Positions 21,860 through 32,374 are shown, counted from the first letter of the stretch. The stretch: 64,000 nt of DNA from Hyaloperonospora brassicae (GCA_947650285.1 CANTFL010001465.1:62001-126000); one strand, 5' to 3'. The notes: generated from the letters alone by a model not told the origin. Numbers and translations: made by a program.

Positions 21860-22756
21860 GGGTGACCTCGAATGGGCCGCGGTAGGGCGACATTGGCGTT
21901 ACCGCTATGTTAGAATCTCTTATCAGAGGCCAACAACATGCCGCTATCCACAGGTTCATTTAAGATGAAGTTGTCATCGAAAGAGAAACGGTAGCCTTGC
22001 TTCACCAGCAAGGCTCTCAACAGGCTGAGAAGTTGAGAGAATTCGGTGCTCAACAGAGAGAGAGCTGTTGAGACAGCAGCAATTTAATGCTGCTGTGGGC
22101 GGGACGACACACACGCGTCGTCCCGAAATCTTGAAGGTTGATGTCTCCAAGTACAGAGGAGTCGAGGAAGTCTCCCAGTTGTTATGGTTCGTCGAACTAG
22201 ACAGAGCCATAAAGGCACGTCGCATCAACGATGAGCAAATGATACTCACGTTTGCTCAAGCCCACTTGGCAGGACGTGCCAAGACTTGGGACTTAGGGCT
22301 GTAGATGAGCGACCCATATGCTTTCGATTCACTCTAATTCGTCAAAACCCGGCTCAAACGTTCGTCAATAATCACCTGTTCCGCCTAGAGTTGAATATTC
22401 TAGAATATTCTTTTGCAGCTGCGGAGCAGGATGACTTTAGCATTAGACAGGCTCATGCTATCCCAAGCTCTTATCGTCCACCGAGACGACAAGAGACTGG
22501 AGGTCCAGAACCAATGGACCTATGTTATATTGAGAGCGAGAGACCTCGATCTTTGGGCAACAAGCGATTGCAGAAGTGCAATCGCTGCCAGAAGCTAGGA
22601 CACTACTCTTACGAGTGTAGTGCCCCTCACCCAGTACCTAGCAGTACTGAGCAAAATGGTCGTTCATTTGCCAAAAGGGGCAATGGGCGTGGGTCCAGCG
22701 CTGTTGCGAAACCGCAACAGCGAAGCGGATCATCAAAAAATGGTCGGGGTCAGTAG
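21860..22756 (+). pseudogene. Gypsy-1 gag remnant with CCHC zinc knuckle
   Basis: It reads in two frames, roughly 22068-22304 and 22286-22756, and the start is lost. The capsid-like part (ILKVDVSKYRGVEE, then LLWFVELDRAIKARRI and LAGRAKTW) matches the Gypsy-2 gag. A stretch of about 60 codons present in Gypsy-2 is missing near 22330. Near the end C-x2-C-x4-H-x4-C (CNRCQKLGHYSYEC) is an intact nucleocapsid zinc knuckle, followed by a basic Gly/Arg tail. Gag would form the virus-like particle and bind the RNA; this copy cannot. Confidence 0.85.
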
Positions 22757-22759
22757 GGG

Positions 22760-25700
22760 CGGATCGCCCTACTGATCCAGCAACCTCAGGAGAATTTGCA
22801 AATCTCTTGACGAAAGTTGCTCCAGATACACAATCATTGTGTGTCTCTGTACCTGGTGATGACGTTTCGCTCATCACCTTGAAGTTGGAAGCGACAAATG
22901 ATTTGTCGCTTCGTGCCCTAGTAGACTGTGAGGCGTCGAACAACTTTGTTCGTCGCAAGTAACTAGAGGGTCGCAGGCTCAAGTTCGTTGAGCGCGACAT
23001 TCCCCTCACGAGGATGACGGTGCGACTTGCAACGGGCGCATCGATTAACGTTGAGAAACGTGTAGTAGGAATCCACTACACGTTGGAGGGCGAACAGTAC
23101 GATGATGACTTCATCGTACTAGATCTGGATGACAAATTTGATGTCATCCCGGGATTACCTTGGCTCAGAAGGTACGAGCCAAGAGTGAGCTGGCAGCATC
23201 GATCCGTGAAGATGCCTGCCGCTTGTTCATCAGATGGCCATCTGATGAACATCTTGGAGCGTCCACAAGCGTGTGGATGTTCTGCGAGTGAGTGCGATGG
23301 CCTCACTTGCGGTACGGTCGTTAGCACGACTGCACAAGACCTCAGTGTAGCTGATCGCTACACTGTGGAGCAAGCTCCCGGCTGCTGTACCAAATTGCAG
23401 GCGGCGCCGAAGGTCCACCAATCGAATAAGTCGAGTGGACCGGGACATGGATGCATGCCTAGCGGGCATCATCTTAGACAAAAGAAACCTGTTGCCTTCA
23501 AAGGGCAACATGGACATCCTAGGTCGACTGGAGAGTCGACTGTAGAGGCTCGGTGCCTGACTGTGGTTGCATAGCCACAGTCAGAAGACGTCGAGGGAAT
23601 AAGTCACCACGTACTTGAGGAAGGAATTCCTCAAGAGTCACTTGCTGAGAGATTAGTCCCTCAGCAACCTGTGGGAAGGAGTTCCTAGGAAGAAATCGAG
23701 AGAAGTTGAACATCTTAATAAATGACATATAAATCGTAGGCGCCTATTCGCTTGATCTGATTGTGCCTCTAAGCTGATTTCGGAAATAACTTAATTGCGA
23801 GTGGTAGAACCGAAACGTTTCTCGATTGATCTGCGTAGTGGCAAGATCAAGCAGATCTGCATACGCATCACAGATGATATGTATGTGGCCGATATTCGGT
23901 CGGAAACAGTATTTGATGAGATATACCAGATTTTCAGTAGCTCATCGATTAAAGAAAGTGTTCTCGATGAGAAGACTCGGATTTAGCGATACACGTCTCA
24001 AACCTGGGAGTCGCTTCAGGCAAATCCTTTGTACAAGGATTTAATCGAATTCAAGGATGTGTTCCCTGAATCCGTGCCATGCGAGTTGCTTAAGGACAAA
24101 GACACTCGACACGAGATCGATCCCAAACCGGGCTAGAAGTATTGTGTCATGAATCAGTGGCCACTGCCTCGTGAACAAGTACTAGCGATCGACAAGTTCT
24201 TTGCCGATCGCTTTGCAGTGGGCCATGTGAGGGGATCAACATTCCCTCACAAATCTCCGACCTTCTGTGTGCGAAAGGCCACAGGGGGATGGAGGAAAGT
24301 GCGCGCATTCAACAATTTGAATGCTGCAACAGTACCGGCTCAGACGCCGATACCGAGAAAGGACGTCATCATAGATGGTATGTCTAGGAGTACCATCTTC
24401 TCGTTCATGGATCTGATGGAAAAATTCTATCAGATCCTCATGTGTAAGCGGGAAATCCCGTACACAGCAGTGAGAACTTCTAGAGGTATGCTGTGGGAGT
24501 AGCTAGTGATGCTACAGGGGCTGATTAATGCCCCTGCAACGTTCAACAGATGTGTTACAAATCTGTTGAGGCCGGTGCGAGATTTCGCATCGAGTTACTT
24601 CAACGATGTGTTCGTCCATAGCCGGATAATGAATTGAAAGACGGACGTTGAAGTTCATATAACTCACGTTCGTCAAGTCCTTCAACTTATGCGCAAGCAT
24701 AAGTTGTACGCTAATCTCAAGAAGTGTATTTTCGCGGTTAGCGAAATACCACTTCTTGGGTGCATCGTGGGTAAACATGGCGTGCGCCCTGATACCGAAA
24801 AGATCCAGGCGATCACCGACTGGCCTGTGCCATCGATATCAAGGGACTAAGGAATTTCCTTGGTCTAGCGGCGTACTTGCACAAGTACTCGCGCAACTAC
24901 GCCAAGATGACTGTGCATCTTTCCTGTTTGCTCAAGATAAATTTGAAGTGGTCATGGAACGCTGACTGTCAGGTTTCCTTTAAAGGTATCAATCAAAGCT
25001 TGGTAAAGTCACCCATAATGGAGATTGCAGATCAGGACAGACCATTTCATGTGGTCTGAGACGCCAGCGATTTTGCAATCGGCTGTGCGTTGATGCAATC
25101 TGACACAGATGGCGCAAAATGCGTCATCTGCTATAAATCGCGTCAGCTGCAAGCATCTGAACGTAATTACCCATTGGATGACAAGGAACTTCTTGACATG
25201 AAGTACTCACTGGCTAAGTTTTGTGCCTATATCTTGGGAGATAGACTGTTCATCGTATATACGGACCATGCGTCTCTACGCACGGCCTTAAACAGTCCAC
25301 ACCTCTCGAAAAAAAATGGCGAGGTGGCTGCCTTTATTCGCGAATTACAACGTCTCCGTCGAGTATAAACTAGGACGACTGAATGTCGTCGCTGACGCCC
25401 TATCGCGCCGACCCGATTTCGAGTCGGGCGCGCAATCCAACAGTGAAGATAAGTTCACTGTTGCAACAATTACAGTCAGTGTGGTGTCGTCAACTTTACT
25501 CGACGACGTAAGAAAGGCCTACGCAGAAGATAAGGATCTTCTGCGCTTGATGGATCATCTGGTGAATCTAACTCGTAAATCTTTGTAAGGTTTACCGGCT
25601 TTTACTCAATCCTCTTCGGATTGGACACAATATGCAACGGGTTGCATAATTATATAGCCGTTGCCAGCGACACGCCTCGTCTCATCTTGCCTAATCATAT

Positions 25701-26573
25701 CAATTTGCGCTTGCGCATCTTGTATGAGTGTCACGATTCCCCAACAGGCGGGCATAATGATGGGGAAATGACTTACCTTACGGTAAGTCGTGACTTTTAA
25801 TGCCCCCGCCATTATCAGTTTATCTGCAAGTACATTCGTTGTTCGAGGTTAGTCAACGATTGAGGCCTAATCCTTCTTCCCGTGCCCCATAACAGCCTCT
25901 GCCTGTCCCGGCAGAGCGCTGGCAGTCCAATTCAATGGACTTCGTCTTCGGGGTACCCGAAGACGCTCACAAGAATAATGGTATACTTGTGTTCGTGGAC
26001 CGGTTAAGCAAGATGGTACATCTTACTGCGGTACCCGAGTCGATAACGGTACAAGGCTATGCTCGTGTATTAACGACACGATTTTTCGACTTCACGGATT
26101 ACCCCGTGTACTCGTGCCCGACCGTGACCCTCGGTTCACGGCAGACTTTTGTCAATCCGTGTGCCGATCACTCGGAACACGGATGAAGATGTCGACATCT
26201 AAATATCCCAAAACAGATGGTCAGACGGTACATGCCAATTGTGTCCTCAAAGAGATCCTTCGGGATACTTCCATTCGTTCTCGAGTTGGAGCGAATTCCT
26301 ACCCATGGTGGAATTTGCCATCACTGATTCTGTACATCTTTCTACACAGCACACACCATTTTTCGTGAATGACTTATACCATCCACGTCTTTCCACCCTT
26401 TTAGAGTGTGACTCTTAGATAAGGGGAGGAGGGGCTCGCTCAAGAAAAAACCGTTCTGGCTCTTGCTCATCACGTGTCGACGCAAACGTCGTCACATATG
26501 ATGCCGATGTAAATCAAGTCGACACCGAAGAAGAAGATCACCTCAATCATAGCGATGACGCTATCATTGTGTA
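22760..26573 (+). pseudogene. Gypsy-1 pol remnant (PR-RT-RH-IN)
   Basis: Broken into at least six frames. The protease active site reads DCEAS where Gypsy-2 has DCGAS, so Gly is replaced by Glu. Reverse transcriptase: the segment ATGGWRKVRAFNNLNAATV is intact, but the catalytic box is YFND instead of YFDD (about 24598), losing one metal-binding Asp. RNase H (YPLDDKELLDMKYSL, YTDHASLRT) runs to about 25430 with a frameshift near 25310. The integrase core (MDFVFGVPEDAHKN at 25934, PDRDPRFTADF at 26114, then DGQT) is broken after about 26260. The tail ends in an acidic stretch with its stop at 26573 and no chromodomain. Each domain is identified by alignment with Gypsy-2. Confidence 0.85.
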
Positions 26574-27033
26574 GTGAAGTGGTGATCACAATTCACTCGT
26601 GACCCCGACTCTTCACTGGCCCCCGGACGACCGACTAACGGAGGGAATACCCCGATTTCGTGCTCTGTATGTTCTTTCTCACCTTGTGTACCCGTCGGTG
26701 GGGCGGAGTTGCGCTCTTCTTGGTGGACTTGAGTCGATGCTGAACTTGACCGTCTTAGGGATAGTTGTTGATCGGGTGGAAATGCCTCACTCGGTCAAAC
26801 GTAGGTGCGGATCGCGTGGAAATTCTTCATTCGATCGATTGTATCTTGGGCGCTCTCCCAGAGTCGCATTTGACAGGGGTGATGCTTGATACACGAGCCT
26901 TTTGACCACTTGAGCCGTCTCGCGATCTTGATACTGAATCGTAGGGTTCACTGCGTCCTATCTCAGTTCGGAGGGGGGTTGAGAATTGACGTCCCCACTG
27001 GCCAAACAATCCAAGGGCAAAGTTTGCTGAGAC
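26574..27033. other. Start of Gypsy-1 3' tail, no confident frame
   Basis: Homologous in inverted orientation to about 63100-63550 in Gypsy-3. Short frames exist on both strands but none is shared cleanly by the two copies. Confidence 0.6.
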
Positions 27034-27387
27034 GTGAGTGACTCTCTGTTCAACGGGAGGCCAAAGATCCTGCCCGGGAGAAGTCGACGCGTGTCTTTCG
27101 TTGCAAATTCAATTCTATTTGATGTCAACCAACCAAATCCAAACCCTATGACTATGCCTATCTGTTTGCTAGGTCAACTGTTGTGCACCGCCTGTCTATG
27201 TCATTCATCTCTTACCTCATGTGGTCCACAGCAGACACTCCGTAGTGGATCGCTCCACAGCGGATCGCTCTGTAGTGGATCGCTCCATAGTGGATCGCCT
27301 TGTAGTGGATCGCGGTATATGATCCACACCAATTATGTGATCCACACCCATTATGTGATCCACACCACCCAGCGGTATCCAGGATAG
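27034..27387 (+). CDS. Open frame in the gypsy 3' tail shared by two copies (117 codons)
   Basis: An open sense-strand frame lies downstream of pol; its counterpart in Gypsy-3 (62656-62964, 102 codons) ends at the same residues and is also free of stops, although pol is full of them. The frame begins at GTG in both copies; the first ATG is internal (MTMPIC), giving a product of about 77 residues. Its second half is repeats: Ser-Gly units from the 15-bp repeat and His-Thr units from the 18-bp repeat. It could be a real accessory protein, or the open frame could be a by-product of in-frame repeats. Unrecognised. Confidence 0.3.
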   Translation: MSDSLFNGRPKILPGRSRRVSFVANSILFDVNQPNPNPMTMPICLLGQLLCTACLCHSSLTSCGPQQTLRSGSLHSGSLCSGSLHSGSPCSGSRYMIHTNYVIHTHYVIHTTQRYPG

Positions 27388-28389
27388 AATGTGGATCAAC
27401 CTGCGCGACTTGGACAGTCGTTTCCCTTAAATTAGTCGTTTGGTCACCTTCCTCGTCCCAAAAGGCCCATCTCCGTACGCGCTCCACCGATCAAACTGGT
27501 TTCGCGCTTTAGGTGGATCGCGCGAATCACACTTTTGTCATTCTTCCTTCGCGCTTCATCACACCTCCCTAGGGGCGCGAACGGAGTTGTCAATATAACT
27601 CTGACATTTCTCTTCCCACAAGAGGCAAGGTAAACCTGCCTCTCGAGATGATCGGTGCAACTTAAACCGAGCACCGGTAATGAACTTCTGTTCAAACTTA
27701 TTGCGAGCTGCAGTAAGTTTGTCCAGCCAAGTGTCACGGCTAACATTCTCAATGTTGACGATAAAAGAATTTAGCGCCTAAACCAACGAGAAATCGTCTC
27801 TCTTTCAATTACCATGGTACCATCGATGTCTGAAAAAGACATCGATGTAACAATTATGCTCAGTGCGATAATTCTTCGCACAGGAATCAAGTCCATGGAG
27901 TTTTTGACGAGTCAAAGAGTGGAATTCGACAACTTCCAGTGGTATAGCCATACGAATCTCTCAACTCGTACAACGTTGGCATTTCTGGTTTTTCTTAGGA
28001 GCAGATTGTAACGCGTTACGATCCTGATCCTCTTGCGTAGTGCCAACATAAGAACTGCCACCACGATCGCCGCAATAGTGTTGCTGCGGCTATGGCTACG
28101 ATGACTCCGCGAAGAGTCATCGACATCGTCATGAGAATACGTCCTCATGTTGCACACTCGCCTCGTATGAATACGAGCACGATCGGTTCAATCCCGGTGA
28201 CGAGTTCCCGGACTCGTCGGATGAACCCAACATCGTATGACGCAATTCAGGATCGAGACTGCCACGAGGTTCGGCAGTCGTCGGTCCTGCACTTACAGCC
28301 TTACGGCTGGATCTCGCTGGTGACTTCAAGTCGTACGGGGAGTTCGACTCGCCCGAATAGACTACTTCTAATTCAGGATCGAAGTCCAT
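27217..28389 (-). pseudogene. Antisense reading frame in Gypsy-1 3' tail
   Basis: Reading against gag-pol from the ATG at 28389, one frame gives protein-like sequence for about 390 codons to the stop at 27217, interrupted by some seven stops. Segments include an acidic Ser/Pro-rich N-terminus (MDFDPELEVVYSGE), a Cys pair (KCQRC), a Cys/His segment (CAKNYRTEHNC), a helical Trp-containing stretch (RDTWLDKLTAARNKFEQK) and a C-terminus made of 6- and 5-residue repeats. The same frame with the same order is found in Gypsy-3 (61655-62781). Some stops are shared by both copies; a cluster at about 28090-28145 could be removed by an intron with GT-AG ends and 57 nt length. Antisense ORFs between pol and the 3' LTR are known in plant Tat-lineage gypsy elements; whether this is equivalent is unknown. 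Confidence 0.5.
27242..27370. repeat. In-frame tandem repeats: five 15-bp and three 18-bp units
   Basis: Five 15-bp units (consensus GTAGTGGATCGCTCC) at 27242-27316 are followed by three 18-bp units (consensus ATGTGATCCACACCCATT) at 27317-27370. The two unit types carry the same GTGGATC word in opposite orientation. Gypsy-3 has two and three units respectively (62673-62756). Both unit lengths are multiples of three. Confidence 0.9.
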
Positions 28390-28723
28390 GGGGCTACCAC
28401 CCGCAGCAGAAGCTGCGGGTGACGAAGCTGCACGTGTATGGCCACGTGCACCTACAGCATTGAAATTGCAGGCTGCTTATCAGCAGAATCAGCCGACGGA
28501 TCACCTACTGCTGAGCATGGAGAAGCTTGTTCGCCGGCTGCACTCATCCGTGCAGACGCGTCAGCAGCGGCCTTGCTCGCGCAGCGCATGGATGATCTCG
28601 TCATGCGCTGAAAGCTGGAATGAGTTGGTAGAAACCAACAAGTGCCCCCTGTCCCCAGAGCGACACGACGGTAGTCACTTTGTCACCAATCAATCAAATC
28701 TCTCACTATAGTGACTGGTTGTT

Positions 28724-28736
28724 AAGGGAGGGGTGA
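28724..28736 (+). other. Polypurine tract of Gypsy-1
   Basis: AAGGGAGGGGTGA lies immediately before the 3' LTR, the normal place for the plus-strand primer of reverse transcription. The same tract is found next to the Gypsy-3 LTR. Confidence 0.75.
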
Positions 28737-29174
28737 TGCAACGGAGTGAGCCCGTTACATAAAATTTAATCGAAAGTATCAATTTTGAATATTATATATT
28801 TTAATAATACCCAATCAACATCTCTCGAGAAGAGGTGGTGCTGGCGGATAAATTACCCCCGAGGGTTATATTCGTGAGTGCTCCACTTTTAGTTGATGTG
28901 ATTACGTGAACCAGATTGAACATCAATCGCTGCAGGACGCGCGCAATGGGTGGTGAGCAATAACCACACATAGGAGTTTGTAATTTAATATGGTAAGATC
29001 AAGACAAAGATGGGTTTATTAGGAAGTCTTAACTATTTTAAATAACAGTTCTACTTTTTCCCTTAGTTAAAGCTTTCAAGTTCTGTCTAATTCGCTGCGC
29101 TCCGTCGCCACGTGTACGTGACGTCAGGTGCACGAAATATATGATGAATTGAGACAAGGGCGTTCCCAGTTACA
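28737..29174 (+). repeat. Gypsy-1 3' LTR (subfamily B)
   Basis: It begins TGCAACGGAG and ends CAGTTACA. By eye it is much closer to the Gypsy-3 LTR (60922-61362) than to the 5' LTR of its own element; for example it shares the CTCTCGAGAAGAGG hairpin and ACCCCCGAG. Confidence 0.85.
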
Positions 29175-30334
29175 CTGCCCAGGTCCCTGTCGATTCATTA
29201 AGAGGCGAACTAGACCCCAAATAGCCGAGCCTTACATTCAATGTGTCACCTCCCGCCGCAACTGCATTCCTACAAATTTTCTCGGACCTACGAAAGCGAA
29301 ACCATCGGGATACGGTAGGACCGTGATCCGCCAACGGCATACTAAATTTGGCTCTGACATGTAACTTATCAATTCTTCTACAACTTCAGGGCGATATGTT
29401 AAAGTTGATGAGATCTACCGCGATTGAGCACACCTACTGACAGAAAAAGATTTCAATCGTTTTGTTTTTGCACACTACTGCGTCACCGGTTTCGTTGATG
29501 TTCAGGTGTCAGTGAACAACGCCAGGATCTAAATGGCGATCACAAGACAATAATTTAAGGATATTGATCGACTATTTCACTCAGCATGACAGTGTTGTGA
29601 TTATTTTCCGACGCGCATGTCTCTAAAAAGGATGACAATATGCAGCTACACACTAATGTTGGCACATGTGTATCGTGATTGACCGAAGGAATGGGAATCA
29701 AGTGTGGATGCGCCGTCGCGCCCAAGCTGATAATGAGCCTACGTAATGGATAGTGCTAGGTTTCAAAGGCACTGTGGTGCACTTTTTATTTTAAACATTT
29801 ATGTAAACAAGCGCCCTGGATCTAATGATATTCACGGGACTGGAGAAAATGTGTACAACCAGAAGAAGCTAATTTAACGAATCCATTGTTTTAAACGCAG
29901 CTGTCTACTAATATCGAAAGGTTTCCCGGCGCATGTATGTTCTTATTACAGAGTCACTTATCCATTAAATGGATTGTCCAGATTGATCGGAGTCGGTGAA
30001 GTCTTGCAGTTCACTCTCCAAATCGTTAGACTCGAAAGAGCTGTCGTTACCATGAGCAACGTACATTAATTCATTAGGCTGAATAAGTTTCCTACCGTAC
30101 CCTTCAATTTCGCTACTGTCCTTTGCTCCAGTAGTGGCCACGCATAGTATATACTTTCTACTTATATTCGACACGTCAGGTCGCATGTCGCCATCAACCT
30201 CGACTGCTGGGTATTCGTAATCGAGCAGTCTTTGTCTTGCTGAAGATTCTCCATCCAGAAATCTGAGACCAGTTGCTTTATAAGGCGATATGATCAAATG
30301 AAGGTAAACAGTAAGCTTTGCAGCACGTACCTCG
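29175..30334. other. Region without a confident gene
   Basis: Two frames stand out: 29128-29364 plus (78 codons, begins in the LTR) and 29965-30297 minus (110 codons, acidic Asp/Ser-rich C-terminus). The second has protein-like composition and could be an exon or a transposase fragment. Neither has a domain, so neither is annotated as a gene. Confidence 0.4.
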
Positions 30335-30480
30335 CTCGAACCTGTATAACGTCAGTACATACCCTTTGCCCGAGCCTGTATAACGTCAGTGCAGCCCCTT
30401 GGCTCGAACCTGTCTTACGTCAGTGCAGCACCTTGGATCGAACTTGTTTAACGTCAGTGCAGTACTTTGGCTCGAACTTC
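30335..30480. repeat. Minisatellite, about four 34-36 bp units
   Basis: Each unit has CTCGAACCTGT, then AACGTCAGTGCAG and CTTTGG with small changes; four units and a partial fifth lie head to tail. The core ACGTCAGT holds the palindromic ACGT. It lies 175 bp from the Tigger-like element. Function unknown. Confidence 0.85.
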
Positions 30481-30735
30481 TTGATGTATATATTTAAACA
30501 ATAAGGCGTAGCGTTTAGCAATGGTGTGGAGGAGAGGACTGTCGCCTATATGTATGATATATTTGTATTGATCGCAAGACGCGGTGCTATTTACCGCTTT
30601 CGTTTAGCCATCTGTCGAGACGAAGACGAATTTCGACCCAAAAACAACTGACTACAGTCGTCCCTCCACATAGCGGACCAAAATGTGTGGCGTTTTTTGC
30701 CTCGTTCCTTATATAAAACGCTCTTATATGGAGGG

Positions 30736-32374
30736 TCAATCTGAATCCATTTTAGGAAATGCGTCCATGTTACACTGAGTCTTTCTCATCGAGCACTGCT
30801 GTCTAACGTTCTCGGTGATACTTGCCAGCTTCTTCGTCAATTTATCACTGTCATGCTGAAGCGAAAGAAATGATGACAGACGGAGACAACAGTCTAGATC
30901 CTTGGATGGTCCAATCGTTACCCCATCGGCACTGTTATCATCGTTACCGTTATCAATCGCCTCATGCTCTATCGCGTCTGATTCGAACTCGACCGACTCG
31001 TCGTCATCCGCACCCATGAAACCGACGACACTGACGCTGCAAGTTCAACCTTTCATGATCTTGGTCAGCTCGTCCTCAACATATCCATTGATGCGTTTGT
31101 TCGTAGTCGCGTAGTTGGATGAGATCGGCTATTATTATTGCCCCCACGACCGCACACTGGCTCCAGCAGTTGCGAATCACTTGCTCGGGTAGATCCTTAC
31201 AGCTTGATATAGCGAAGCTCACAGCCTTTAGGATATTCAACTTTCGGTTTATTCATGTGTGGATTGCATTCAGGAGCCATCGATTAAATTTCTTTCGATA
31301 CCGCGCTCTAAATGCCCGTATGATTTCTATCAGATAAAAAGACACGTGATAAATTGCTGGTCAAGAGAACATCCATTCAAACTTACCTGCGTCGAGCGGT
31401 TGCAATAGTGTGCTGTCAGATTTGGCGGTAGGAATGCCAGCTTGACATTGTAGCATTTAGCGGCGTCATAGTGACACGACGCGTTGTCCATCGGGAAAGG
31501 CACTCGCCTCCCGTGCATCTTGGCATTGAAATACCGGATCCACTCAGCAAACGTTGATCAGTTTTGCCACGCAGTTTGGTTGTTGATGTATAAAAACTTT
31601 TTTCGCTTTGTGTTGGCTTTGCGAAAAGCTCGTGGTTGCTTCAACTTGCCTATGACACCGAGATCCATCTTCTCGGTCCCGGTCATGTTGCAGCACATTA
31701 CGACTGTAATACGATCCTTCTCTGACTTCTTTCCGTTGCGCTTGACCGTTGCCAGTGTCTTGTTTGGAGGTATGGCGATGGAAGAGAGCTGATTTGTCAA
31801 AATTAAATACATTTCGTGGATAATATTGTCCAATCAGCTCTTTAAGCTCCATTCGAATCACTGCGAGTTGAGCGCGATCAACTGAGTCTGCCTCTCCGTG
31901 AAGCACATGCTGCTGGATGCCATGTCGAGTCTTGAATTTGTGCAGCCACCTATTCGAAAGCCGCAGGTCGTTATTGCTTATCCTTTTAGCGGCTCGGATT
32001 AATTGACCTTCCTCTAGTAGCAGATCGTCTGTGAGAATCGCTTCGTCGTCACTGAGACGATAAAATGCGAAGAACGCAGCCTCAAACGCTGGAAATATCA
32101 CCTTTCGAGTGCGCTTCCTGCCCGTGACAAGTAACTCGTTGGCTGGTGCCTGACGAATCCGTTCTGCTGCCGTTGTAGAGAGCCGAAGGCCGAGCTTTCC
32201 CTGACCCAGTCTTGCAACTGTTCCAAATACAAGACTGGGTCAGGGAAAAGCTCGGCCTTCGGCTCTCTACAACGGCAGCAGAACAGATTCGTCAGTTCTG
32301 CCTGATGTGCGTGTGATGTGCACCTGCAGCGGACGCTTTTGCTCCATCGTCAGAATCGTTCGCTTTGACGACAT
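30736..32374 (-). pseudogene. Tigger-like transposase (CENP-B HTH plus DDE), disrupted
   Basis: From the ATG at 32374 the start (MSSKRTILTMEQK) resembles the psq-type helix-turn-helix. It is broken by an inverted duplication at 32151-32294, then continues with a second, CENP-B-type HTH (GQLIRAAKRI, LSNRWLHKFKTRHGIQ, about 31980-31900). The DDE core begins at NVFNFDKSALF (31790); a frameshift near 31740 moves into IPPNKTLATVKRNGKK. The second catalytic part (DNASCH, LAFLPPNLTAHY) is at 31490-31415. A C-terminal acidic and helical part ends at 30736. Several frameshifts separate these blocks. Domain names are from family knowledge. Confidence 0.8.
32151..32294. repeat. Long hairpin: inverted duplication within the transposase gene
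   Basis: Arms of 64 and 65 bp (32151-32214 and 32230-32294) are reverse complements with one mismatch and one single-base indel, separated by 15 bp. The arm on the coding side encodes the first HTH (DWVREKLGLRLSTTAAE); the other arm is an inverted copy of it placed upstream. Confidence 0.95.

Larger units (their letters stand above)
21279..29174 (+). mobile_element. Gypsy-1: decayed full-length Ty3/gypsy retrotransposon
   Basis: 5' LTR 21279-21752, primer-binding site 21755-21773, gag remnant, pol remnant (protease, reverse transcriptase, RNase H, integrase) to 26573, a 2.2-kb tail, polypurine tract 28724-28736 and 3' LTR 28737-29174. The order PR-RT-RH-IN defines Ty3/gypsy. The coding part carries many stops and frameshifts, so the copy is dead. 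Its two LTRs belong to different subfamilies (the 5' one like the solo LTR at 402-847, the 3' one like Gypsy-3), and the flanks GGTG and CTGC are not a target duplication. It is therefore mosaic, or two fused insertions. Confidence 0.85.

Noticed and set aside
27912..28157. 81-codon frame with a hydrophobic segment (AAIVVAVLML) as a membrane protein
   Set aside because: It is in a different frame from the longer protein-like antisense frame that continues on both sides, so it is probably a shadow frame.
21279..29174. Gypsy-1 as a recently active element
   Set aside because: Its LTRs differ from each other, no target duplication is visible, and gag-pol has many stops plus a catalytic substitution.
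29965..30297. 110-codon minus-strand frame as a gene
   Set aside because: Composition is plausible, but no domain, splice partner or homologous copy could be seen.
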